Of a stretch of DNA of 64,000 nucleotides, positions 35,887 to 46,000 are shown piece after piece. The DNA comes from Agrobacterium cavarae (GTDB lineage Bacteria; Pseudomonadota; Alphaproteobacteria; Rhizobiales; Rhizobiaceae). The notes beneath the pieces are model-generated. The model ran no database searches. It was not told where the DNA came from and saw only the letters and a program-made list of their open reading frames with translations. How positions within the stretch are numbered: the first letter of the stretch is position 1; every line of letters starts with the position of its first letter. The translations under genes were made by a program, and so were the position numbers. The stretch is from the NCBI RefSeq assembly GCF_004310285.1, contig NZ_SISF01000031.1, positions 256,511-320,510 of the forward strand, written 5' to 3'.

Positions 35887-37150
35887 GGTTCGTGAATATG
35901 CCGGAACACCCGCCACTGCCAGCAAAAAACCTACGCCATGGCTCTCAATCGTCGGTATCGGGGAGGATGGTCTTGCCGGGCTGGCTGAAAATGCTCGTCG
36001 CGCGATCGCGTCGGCCGAGGTCGTCTTCGGCGGCAAGCGCCATCTCGAGCTTGCCTGCGATGCCATTACCGGCGAAGCGCGGCCCTGGCCCGTGCCCTTC
36101 GATGTCGGCATGGCTGAGGTCGTCGCCCTCTCTGGCCGGAAGGTCTGCGTCCTGGCGTCCGGTGATCCTTTCTTACATGGTGTCGGCGTCACCCTGTTGC
36201 GGCTCGTCGATCCGATAGAGGTGATCACCTACCCTGCTCCCTCCTCTATCTCGCTTGCCGCATCGCGTCTGGGCTGGGCCTTGCAGGATACCGCCTGCAT
36301 CTCCCTGCATGGACGTTCCAACGACCTCATCCGGCCGCATCTTCATGCCGGTGCGAAGATCATCGCGCTGACATCCGATGCCAGCGCACCGGCGCTGATT
36401 GCCAGCCTTCTCAAGGAGGCAGGTTTTGGCAGGTCGATCTTCCATCTGCTCGAAGCACTTGGCGGCACCCGCGAAAACACTCGGACGACGACAGCCCGGG
36501 ACTTTGCCTTTACGGATGTCGATCCGCTCAATGTGGTCGCAATCGAAGTCGTGGCGGAGGAAGCGGCACGAATCCTTCCCTTCGCCAGCGGGCTGGACGA
36601 CGCGCTATTCGAACATGACGGGCAGATGACCAAGCGTGAAATCCGGGCCGTCACGCTGTCGTCGCTTACTCCTCGCCATGGTGAGCTTCTGTGGGATATC
36701 GGCGCTGGATCGGGCTCGATCGGCATCGAATGGATGCTGTCGCACCCGTCACTGCGGGCCATCGGAATCGAGCAAAATACGGAGCGGGCAGAGCGCGCCA
36801 TGCGCAATGCCGAAGCCTTTGGTGTGCCTGGTCTGGATGTGGTGATTGGCACGGCACCTGACGCTTTCGAAGGCCTGCCAACCCCCGACGCCATCTTCAT
36901 CGGCGGCGGCGGCAGCGAGGCCGGAGTTTTAGAGGGCGCAATCAACGCCTTGAAGCCAGGCGGGCGGCTGGTTGCCAACGCCGTGACGCTGGAAATGGAG
37001 GCCATGCTGCTCTCCGCTCAGGCGCGATTAGGCGGGTCTCTGATCCGGCTTGAGGTGGCGCGTGCATCGCCTGTCGGGCAGATGCAGGGCTGGCGTGCGG
37101 CAATGCCCGTCACACAGTGGGCCTGGGTCAAACCGAAGGATGTGCCGTGA
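35885..37150 (+). CDS. cobL: Precorrin-6Y C5,15-methyltransferase (decarboxylating) CobL
   Basis: CobL methylates C5 and C15 and decarboxylates the C12 acetate. The 421-residue protein fuses an N-terminal CbiE-type tetrapyrrole methylase (WLSIVGIGEDGLAGL, ASGDPFLHGVG) to a C-terminal CbiT-type SAM domain (LLWDIGAGSGSIGIEWM). The start ATG 35885 sits on the CATG shared with cobK; the frame extends 45 bases further upstream, but that part is antisense to cobK and not conserved in character. Its stop overlaps the GTG start of cobE. Confidence 0.94.
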   Translation: MVREYAGTPATASKKPTPWLSIVGIGEDGLAGLAENARRAIASAEVVFGGKRHLELACDAITGEARPWPVPFDVGMAEVVALSGRKVCVLASGDPFLHGVGVTLLRLVDPIEVITYPAPSSISLAASRLGWALQDTACISLHGRSNDLIRPHLHAGAKIIALTSDASAPALIASLLKEAGFGRSIFHLLEALGGTRENTRTTTARDFAFTDVDPLNVVAIEVVAEEAARILPFASGLDDALFEHDGQMTKREIRAVTLSSLTPRHGELLWDIGAGSGSIGIEWMLSHPSLRAIGIEQNTERAERAMRNAEAFGVPGLDVVIGTAPDAFEGLPTPDAIFIGGGGSEAGVLEGAINALKPGGRLVANAVTLEMEAMLLSAQARLGGSLIRLEVARASPVGQMQGWRAAMPVTQWAWVKPKDVP

Positions 37151-37524
37151 TCGTCGCTGGCGTCGGGTGCCGCAAGGGTGTGAGCCCCGAGGCGGTGATG
37201 GCTGCGCTTGCGCAGGCATCCGCCGAGCACCAGGTATCATTTGCCTTCATGGCCACAGCACCCATCAAGGCCGATGAACCAGCCTTGCTGGAGGCGGCGA
37301 CACGGCTTGGCATGGCTTTCATCGTGGTGGCGCAGGCCGATTTCGACGCCGCCGCCGCTCGGACGCTGACCCGATCCGCATTGAGTTCGAAACATGCCGG
37401 CTCACCCAGCGTCAGCGAGGCATCGGCGCTGGCCGCGCTTGGTGAAGCGTCGAGACTGATCGCGCCGCGTATGGTGGTCGGCGATATTACCGTGGCCTTC
37501 GCCACGTCAGGAGACAAGACATGA
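37147..37524 (+). CDS. cobE: Cobalamin biosynthesis protein CobE
   Basis: This 125-residue protein corresponds to the C-terminal domain of CbiG. CobE is required in the aerobic pathway, but its exact biochemical role is unsettled. Visible hallmarks are [19 protein letters not shown] at the N terminus, the aspartate-rich middle, and [14 protein letters not shown]. It starts with GTG at 37147, overlapping the cobL stop by four bases, and its own stop overlaps cobM. Confidence 0.9.
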   Translation: MIVAGVGCRKGVSPEAVMAALAQASAEHQVSFAFMATAPIKADEPALLEAATRLGMAFIVVAQADFDAAAARTLTRSALSSKHAGSPSVSEASALAALGEASRLIAPRMVVGDITVAFATSGDKT

Positions 37525-38285
37525 CGGTTCACTTCATTGGCGCTGGCCCCGGTGCCGCAGATCTCATCACCGTGCGCGGACGCGATCTGATCGCTGCTTC
37601 ACCCATCTGTCTCTATGCCGGTTCGCTGGTGCCAAAAGCGCTGCTCGACTACTGCCCGGACGGTGCGCGCATTGTCGATACGGCGGCTTTGTCGCTGGAC
37701 GAAATCGAGGCGGAGTTCGTTGCCGCCGCGCGAGACGGCAAAGACGTGGCGCGGTTGCATTCCGGCGATCTTTCCGTCTGGAGTGCCATGGGCGAACAGA
37801 TCCGCCGACTGGAACGGCAGGGGCTCGACTACACCGTTACGCCTGGCGTGCCATCCTTCGCCGCCGCGGCCGCCACCTTGAAGAGAGAGTTGACGGTGCC
37901 GGAAGTGACGCAAAGCCTGGTGCTAACGCGCATTTCCGGTCGGGCGTCGAAAATGCCGGAGAGCGAAAACCTCAAGGCCTTCGGCGCAACGGGTGCGACG
38001 CTTGCCATTCATCTCGCCATCCACGCCATCGGTCAGGTGGTCGAGGAATTGACGCCGCTCTACGGTGCCGATTGCCCGGTCGCCATCGTCGTGCGCGCCT
38101 CCTGGCCGGAAGAGCGCGTCATCTCCGGGACGCTGTCCGATATCGAAGCTCGCCTCGCGGAAGAGCCGGTCGAGCGCACTGCGATGATCTTTGTCGGCAA
38201 GGGCCTTACCTCATCCGATTTTCGCGAAAGCGCGCTCTACAGCACCGACTATGTTCGACGGTTTAGAACACCCACGGCCGAGTAG
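37521..38285 (+). CDS. cobM: Precorrin-4 C11-methyltransferase CobM
   Basis: CobM methylates C11 of precorrin-4. The 254-residue tetrapyrrole methylase starts [20 protein letters not shown] and contains [10 protein letters not shown] and [14 protein letters not shown], diagnostic of the C11 enzyme. It is the last gene of the riboswitch-controlled operon. Only two bp separate its stop from that of the convergent amidohydrolase, so there is no room for a separate terminator. Confidence 0.94.
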   Translation: MTVHFIGAGPGAADLITVRGRDLIAASPICLYAGSLVPKALLDYCPDGARIVDTAALSLDEIEAEFVAAARDGKDVARLHSGDLSVWSAMGEQIRRLERQGLDYTVTPGVPSFAAAAATLKRELTVPEVTQSLVLTRISGRASKMPESENLKAFGATGATLAIHLAIHAIGQVVEELTPLYGADCPVAIVVRASWPEERVISGTLSDIEARLAEEPVERTAMIFVGKGLTSSDFRESALYSTDYVRRFRTPTAE

Positions 38286-38287
38286 TC

Positions 38288-39469
38288 TCAGCGCGCCTTC
38301 AGAAAATCTTCTGCAAGCTCGACCCAGAAGGCGGTGCCGATCGGGATGATGTCGTCGTTGAAGTCGAATTTCGGGTGGTGCAGCGGCGGGTCGTTGTCGG
38401 TGCGCTTGGTGCCAAGGAAGAAATAGGAGCCAGGGCGCTTCTCGAGCATATAGGCGAAGTCTTCTGCCCCCATGGTCGGGCGCTCCATTTCCAGAACCTT
38501 GTCGGCACCGGCAAAGCGCGTTGCGAGCGCTCGAACGTAATCGGTTTCCGTCTTGTGGTTGACTGTCGGGCTGTAGCCGCGCTCATACTCCAGTGTCACT
38601 CTCATGCCGTAGCTGGAAACCTGCCCTTCGGCGATCATGCGAATGCGCTTTTCCAATTCGTCGCGGGCTTCCGGATCGAAGGAACGGATGGTGAGCAGCA
38701 TTTCCGCCGTCTCGGGGATGACATTGCTCGCCTTGCCGCCGTGAAAGGCACCGACGGTGACCACCGCCGGCATCAGCGGATGCACGTTGCGCGACACAAC
38801 CGTTTGCAACGCCATGATGATGCTGGCGCCGGCAACGATCGGGTCCGAGGCGCTTTGCGGCTCCGCCCCATGGCCGCCATAGCCATTGACGGTGATCTTG
38901 CACTCATCCACTGCCGCCATGACGGGGCCGTCGCGCAGGACGAAATGGCCGAAGGGCTGGCTCGGATCGTTGTGCAAGGCAAAGACCGCATCACAGGGGA
39001 AGCGGTCGAAGAGGCCATCCTCGATCATGATACGCGCCCCGCCAAAATTCTCTTCCGCCGGCTGGAAGATCAGATGGATCGTGCCGTCGAAGTTGCGGCG
39101 CTCGGCGATGATCTTTGCGGCACCCAGCAGCATCGCCGTGTGGCCGTCATGGCCGCAGGCATGCATCATGCCGGGGGTTTCGCTTGCGTAGTCCGCGCCG
39201 GTTTCCTCGTCAATCGGTAGGGCATCGATATCGGCGCGAATGCCAACGCTGCGGTTGCTTGTGCCGTTGCGCAAGGTCGCGACGACACCAGTGCCGGCCA
39301 AGCCCCGTATTACCTCATAACCCATCTCCGCCAGGCGTCCTGCAACGAAGTCGGATGTCTTGAATTCAGACAGGCCGATCTCCGGATTGCGATGCAGATA
39401 GCGGCGGATTTCAACCACCTCTTCCATGACGTTCGACGAAGAGGACAAGGTGACGGGGTGTAGGGTCAT
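38288..39469 (-). CDS. M20 family amidohydrolase (hippurate hydrolase-like)
   Basis: This 393-residue M20 metallopeptidase-family amidohydrolase resembles hippurate and N-acyl-amino-acid hydrolases. The metal-binding motif MMHACGHDGHTAMLLG is near residue 100, FQPAEENFGGA contains the catalytic glutamates, and GYGGHGAEPQ begins the lid or dimerization domain. C-terminal MGAEDFAYMLEKRPGSYF is also typical. No signal peptide is evident. The frame extends to 39541, but ATG 39469 fits homologues better. The substrate cannot be told from sequence, and it is not obviously linked to the cobalamin genes it faces. Confidence 0.87.
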   Translation of the reverse strand: MTLHPVTLSSSSNVMEEVVEIRRYLHRNPEIGLSEFKTSDFVAGRLAEMGYEVIRGLAGTGVVATLRNGTSNRSVGIRADIDALPIDEETGADYASETPGMMHACGHDGHTAMLLGAAKIIAERRNFDGTIHLIFQPAEENFGGARIMIEDGLFDRFPCDAVFALHNDPSQPFGHFVLRDGPVMAAVDECKITVNGYGGHGAEPQSASDPIVAGASIIMALQTVVSRNVHPLMPAVVTVGAFHGGKASNVIPETAEMLLTIRSFDPEARDELEKRIRMIAEGQVSSYGMRVTLEYERGYSPTVNHKTETDYVRALATRFAGADKVLEMERPTMGAEDFAYMLEKRPGSYFFLGTKRTDNDPPLHHPKFDFNDDIIPIGTAFWVELAEDFLKAR

Positions 39470-40019
39470 GCTGTGCTGTTCCGTAGCTTTGTCGCAGCAG
39501 ACGAGCTGCCGGAGACGTTCTTCAAGCAGCATGGATAGCAATATCGCGCGCTCTTGATAAGGCCACGTCGTCGTCCGTCAGGATTTGTCGTCTTGCGCAG
39601 CGATGAAACAGATGGCATGGAACTGAAAATGCCTTGAAACATTCAAAACCTTCTGGTCACATCAGTTCAGGAAGACGAATGCCAAGCAGGTATGGGGAGA
39701 TTTCAGGGAAGGCAGGGACGATTTCGCGCGGAGGAGTTTGCGAAATGTCCGGCACCGGCGCGAGGCGCCCTCGCGTGACGATCCATTCTCGAGAAACTAT
39801 TGATATTATATACTGAAATACGCACCCCCCGATTTCACCATGTCGGGCGGTAAGATTTGTCCTCGCTACCGTGTGCTGGTTCGCGGTGGTTCAGCAAAGG
39901 TTCAGGATCAGCGCGAAATAAAGCTTGCCACATTGTTTCACTCTCGATGAGAACTCTGAAACAGTTAAGGGTTAAAGACTAGCCTAAAGCACTTCACTCA
40001 GGGTCCAGAATACGAGCCG
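39470..40019. other. 550-bp gene-free region upstream of ndvB
   Basis: No convincing gene is seen. It must contain the promoters of the divergent amidohydrolase and ndvB. TATACT at 39809-39814 is a possible -10 box with only a weak -35. A 10-bp palindrome TTCTCGAGAA lies at 39786-39795. An inverted repeat TGTTTCA (39934-39940) and TGAAACA (39957-39963) could form a leader hairpin 60-85 bases before the ndvB start. Confidence 0.4.
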
Positions 40020-43000
40020 ATGTCATTTCATATAACGCCGCCCGCCGCCGCCCGTGATTCCGAAACCAAGCAGATCGATCACAACGACTCGATCCGGTCC
40101 GTCTATTTCAATATAGACGAGCTGAAGGCTTGCGGATCGGACCTGTCTCAATCGGGCTCCCCTGCCCTCCCAGGCTTTATGGAATTCGACTTCTTCGCGC
40201 GCCACCGCGAAAACGAGAAGGAGATTCTGCGCGTCTATCGCACCACAGCGGTGGATTCGGAAAATGGCCTGACGATTACGCCGGCTGCGGAATGGCTGCT
40301 CGACAACCATTATGTGATTGAAGAGGCGATCCAGGAAGTCCGCCGCGACTTTCCGAAGAAATTCTATCGCCAGCTACCGACGATGCGGGTCGGCAATGCC
40401 GAGGTCCCGCGCGCGCTGGCGCTGGCCTGGCTCTACGTCGCCCATACGCACAGCACGGTGTCGCGCGAAAGCCTGACTGCGCTTGTCGAAGGTTTCCAGA
40501 CCCACAAGACATTGCAGATCGGTGAAATCTGGGCGCTGCCGTCCTTCCTGCGCTTCGTGCTGATCGAGAACCTGCGCCGCATCTCCATTCGTGTAGAGCG
40601 CTCGCGTCGCATGCGTCACAAGGCCAATGAGGTGGTGGACGAGATTATCCGCCTCAACGATGCCGAGCCATCGGCGGAATTCCTCAAGCAGATCGACCCT
40701 CTGGTGGACGATCCGACATTCGCGACCCAATTCCTCTATCGCCTGAAGAACGGTTCGCAGACCTCGAACTTCGCCCTGAACTGGCTCGAGGAACGCCTCC
40801 ACAGCGTCGGCACCGACGCCGAAAACGTGATGATGGCGGAGCATAATCGCCTGGCATCCGGCAATGTGACGATGGGCAACATCGTCAGGAGCCTGCGCGA
40901 GATCGACGATACCGAATGGTCCGTCTGGTTCGAAGATGTCAGCCATATCGACAAGGTTCTGCGTGAGCAGACCGACTACGAAACGCTCGATTTCGGCTCG
41001 CGCAATACCTACCGCAACAATGTCGAACTCCTGGCGCGCCGCTCTCCGAAAACCGAAGTCGAGGTGGCCCAGCTTGCCGTCGACATGGTGGCGGAAGCTG
41101 CCAATTCCAAGGATGCCTATCCGCATCAGCCGAATGTCGGCGCCTTCCTCGTCGGTCAGCGCCGCAAGGAGCTGGAGCAGCGCATCGGCTATAACCCGTT
41201 GTTTGCCCAGCGTGTGGTGCGCACCATGCGCCGTTTCAACTGGCTTGCTGTCGCCGTCCCGGTTCTGGTCCTGACGGCGATTGCCATGCTGGCGGTCGGC
41301 TGGTTCCTGGCTGAGGCTGGCATGCCCTGGTATGTGGTCAGCGCATTCCTGCTGATGTTCGCGCTTCCGGCGTCCGAAGGTGCCACGGGCCTCTTCAATA
41401 CGCTTGTGACCTTCTTCGTCAAACCGTTCCGCCTTGTCGGTTACGAATTCAAGAACGGCATTCCCGAAGATGCCCGCACGCTGGTTGCCGTGCCCTGCAT
41501 GATCACCAGCCGCGATGCGGTTGACGAAATGATCCGCAATCTCGAAGTCCACTATCTCGCCAACCCGCACGGCGAAATTTACTTCTCGCTGATCAGCGAC
41601 TGGCGCGACGCGCAGCAGGAGCAGACCACCGAGGATGTCGAGCTTCTGGAATACGCCAAGCGCGAAGTGGCGACGCTGTCTGCGCGCTACGCCTTCGACG
41701 GCAAGACCCGCTTCTTCCTGCTTCACCGCCGCCGCATCTACAATCCGTCCGAAGGTTGCTGGATGGGCTGGGAGCGCAAGCGCGGCAAGCTGCACGAGCT
41801 GAACCTGCTGCTTCGCGGCGACAAGGACACGACCTTCCTCAATGGCGCCAATACGGTGCCGAAGGACGTCAAATACGTCATGACGCTCGATGCCGATACG
41901 CGCCTGATGCGCGACGCGGTCACCAAGCTCGTCGGCAAGATGCATCACCCGATCAACCGTCCGGTCCACGATCCGGAAACCGGTCGCGTGATCCACGGAT
42001 ATGGCCTGTTGCAGCCGCGCGTAACCCCGTCGCTGACGACCGGCAAGGACGCGTCGGTGTTCCAGCGCGTCTTTTCGATCAGCCGTGGTATCGATCCTTA
42101 CGTCTTCACCGTGTCGGATGTCTATCAGGACCTGACCGCAGAAGGTTCGTTCACCGGTAAGGGCCTTTACGACGTCGACGCTTTCGAAAAGGCTCTCAAG
42201 GGGCGGATCGATGAAAATGCCGTTCTGTCGCACGACCTTCTCGAAGGTTCGTTCGCGCGTTGCGCCCTGGTGACCGACGTCGAACTCGTCGAAGACTTCC
42301 CGACCCGTTACGAGGTGGAAGTCTCGCGTCAGCATCGCTGGGCGCGTGGCGACTGGCAGCTGCTTCCCTACATTCTCGATCCGGCGCGCGGCGTTACCGC
42401 GCTTGGTCGCTGGAAGATGATCGACAACCTGCGTCGCTCGTTGACGCCGATTGCATGGTTCGTTGCCTCCGTTCTCGGCTGGTACTTCATGGACCCGTTC
42501 GGCGCGTTGATCTGGCAGATCCTGCTGATCTTCTCGCTCTTCGTTGCGCCAACGATCTCGCTGCTCTCCGGCCTCGTTCCGCGTTCGACCGATATCGTGC
42601 CACAGGCGCATTTCCATACGATCTGGTCGGAAATCCGCGCCACCAATGCGCAGGTCGCGCTTCGCATCGTCTTCATTGCCGATGGCGCCTGCATGATGGC
42701 GGATGCCATCGCACGTTCGCTCTACCGCCTCTTCGTCAGCCGCAAGCTGATGCTGGAATGGCGCACGGCTGCCAGCATTCAGTCCAGCGCGCAGGGCAGC
42801 GTCTTCGATTATTACAAGCAGATGTGGCATGCTCCTGTCGTAGCCCTGCTTGGCCTGCTCTTTGCAGCGCTTCCCGGCGATAACGCCTTCCTCGTCGGCA
42901 TTCCGTTCGCGCTTCTGTGGGTCTTCTCGCCTGTGGTTGCCTGGTATGTCAGCCAGTCGGCGGAAACCGAAGACCGGATGTTCGTCTCCGAGCATGTGTC

Positions 43001-46000
43001 GAGCGAGTTCAGAAAGATCGCGCGTCGCACGTGGCGTTACTACGAGATGTTCGTCAACAAGGACGAAAACTATCTGCCGCCGGACAATTTCCAGGAAACA
43101 CCGACGCCGGTCGTTGCCAGCCGTACGTCGCCGACCAATATCGGCGTCTATCTGCTGTCGACGATTTCTGCCCGACAGTTCGGCTGGATCAGCTTCTCCG
43201 ACACCATCGAGCGTCTGGAAAAGACCATCGAGACGGTCGAGAAGATGGAGAAGTATCGCGGTCACCTTTACAACTGGTACCACACCGATACGCTTCAGAC
43301 GCTTGGCCCCCGCTACGTCTCTGCGGTGGATAGCGGTAACCTTGCCGGTCATCTGATCGCGATTTCGTCTGCCTGCCGCCAATGGGCGGAGGCACCGTCT
43401 GCACATCTTCAGGGCAATCTCGACGGTATCGGCGATGTCGCCGGCATCGTCCGCGAAAGCCTGAAGGAGCTGCCGGACGATCGCAAGAACCTGCGTCCGC
43501 TGCATCGTCGTCTGGAAGAGCGCATCATCGGCTTCTCCAACGCGCTCGCCTCCGTCAAGCGCGAGCATGAGTTTGCCTCTATCCGCGTCATCAATCTTGC
43601 CGTGTTGGCGCGCGACATTCAGAAGCTTGCCGCCAATCTCGATCTGGAAGTGAAGTCCGAGCAGAGCGCGGAAATGACGCGCTGGGCTCAGATGCTGGTG
43701 GATTGCTGCGAGGCGCATATTTCCGATAGCGCCTTCGATCACTCGACCATCGATTCGCTTCGCGAACGGCTGGCTTCGCTTCGTGATCGCAGCCGCGATC
43801 TTGCCTTCTCCATGGATTTCGGCTTCCTCTACCGCAAGGACCGCCGCCTGCTTTCCATCGGCTACCGCGTGGAAAGCCAGGAACTGGACGAAGCCTGCTA
43901 CGACTTGCTGGCTTCCGAATGCCGTCTGACCTCGCTCTTTGCCATTGCCAAGGGCGATCTGCCGACGGAGCACTGGTATCGTCTCGGCCGTCAGGTCGTG
44001 CCGATCGGCGCACAGGGCGCGCTGGTCTCCTGGTCCGGCTCGATGTTCGAATATCTGATGCCGCCGCTCGTCATGCAGGAGCGTCAGGGCGGGATTCTCA
44101 ACCAGACCAACAATCTGATCGTTCGCGAACAGATCAATCACGGTCGTCGCCTTGGCACACCGTGGGGTATCTCGGAAGCGGCCTTCAATGCCCGCGACCA
44201 TAATATGAACTACCAGTACACCAACTTCGGTGTGCCGACGCTTGGCCTCAAGCGTGGTCTTGGTCAGAACGCGGTCATTGCGCCCTACGCCTCGATTTTG
44301 GCGGCGCAGTACGACCCGGATGCAGCCCTCGAAAACCTGGAAAAGCTGCGCAAACTCGGCGCGCTTGGTCGCTACGGCTTCCATGATGCTGTCGACTTCA
44401 CGCCAACCCGCGTGCCGGATGGCAAGGTCTGCGCTGTCGTCTATAACTACTATGCTCACCACCATGGCATGTCGATTGCGGCTGTCGCCAACGTCGCCTT
44501 CGACGGTTTCCTGCGTGAACTCTTCCACGCAGATCCGGTGATCGAAGCGGCCGAACTTCTGCTGCAGGAAAAGGCACCGCGCGAAGTGCCGGTGATGAGC
44601 GCCAAGTACGAGCCGGAAACACCCGGCAAGGAACAGGCCGATCTGCTGCGGGCTGAAATCCGCACCGTCACCGATCCCGCCATCCGCGACCGCGACGTGG
44701 TGTTCCTGTCGAATGGTCACTACTCGACGATGCTGACGGCAACCGGTGCCGGTTATTCCAAGTGGAACGGCCAGGCGGTGTCCCGCTGGAAGGCCGATCC
44801 GACGGAAGACCGTTGGGGCACGTTCCTGTTCCTGCGCGATACCACGACCGGACAATGGTGGAGTGCGACAGCCGAACCCCGTGTCGCCGAAGGCGAGACG
44901 ACCAAGACTGTCTTCATGGACGACCGCGCGGAATTCCACAAAACCGTGGGCGATCTGCAGAGCGTCGTTGAGTGCATTGTCGCCACCGAGCATGATGCCG
45001 AAGGCCGTCGCATCACGCTTCTGAACGTTGGTACGGAAGATCGCTTCATCGAAGTGACCTCCTATCTCGAGCCGGTCATCGGCAAGGAAGATGACGACAA
45101 CGCCCATCCGCTCTTCTCGCGCATGTTCGTGCAGACGGAGATCGGCAAGCGTGGTGACGTCATCCGCGCATGGCGCAACAAGCGCTCGCCAAGCGAACCC
45201 GGCACCATCATCGCCCATCTGGCGGCAGACAATGCCGGCTCGTCGCGTGCGACCGAATACGAGACCGATCGTGCCAAGTTCATCGGTCGCGGCCGCACCC
45301 TTGCTGAAGCGGCAGCCTTCGATCAGGGTGCCTCGCTCTCCAATTCGGATGGCTTTACGCTTGATCCAATTCTGTCGCTGCGCCGGGTCGTTCGCGTGCC
45401 GGCCGGCAAGAAGGTCAGCGTGATCTTCTGGACGATCGCGGCCCCTGGCCGTGAGGATGTCGACAAGGCGATCGATCGTTACCGCCATCCGGATGCCTTT
45501 GCCCATGAACTCGTTCATGCGTGGACGCGCACCCAGGTGCAGATGCGCCATGTGGGCGTCACCTCTCAGCAGGCAGCAGCCTTCCAGCATCTCGGTCGCT
45601 ATCTCGTCTATCCGGACATGCATCTGCGTGCCGATGCCGAGACGCTCAAGACCGGGCTTGCCTCGCAGCGTTCGCTCTGGTCGCTGGCCATCTCCGGCGA
45701 CTTCCCGATCTTTGCGCTGCGCATCAATGACGACATGGACATGGATATCGTCCGTGAGGCGTTGAGCGCGCATGAATATCTGCGCTCGCGTGGCGTGATC
45801 TTCGATCTTGTCATCGTCAATGAACGCGCAGCCTCCTATGCGCAGGACATGCAGCATGCTCTAGATCATATTTCCGAAGCGCAGCGCCGCATCAACCCGG
45901 CAGATGGCGGTCGCCCGCACGTCTTCTCGGTGCGCCGCGACCTGATGGATGAGGAAACCTGGGCAGCCCTTCTTGCCGCCTCGCGCGTCGTGCTGCACGT

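Noticed and set aside
39934..39963. TGTTTCA and TGAAACA as a split parS
   Set aside because: The half-sites are 16 bp apart instead of adjacent, so this is not a ParB site; noted only as a possible leader hairpin.
40374..45857. 1827-codon open frame on the minus strand inside ndvB
   Set aside because: It is the antisense shadow of a GC-rich, strongly biased gene; its product has no recognisable domain, while the plus-strand frame is an intact NdvB.
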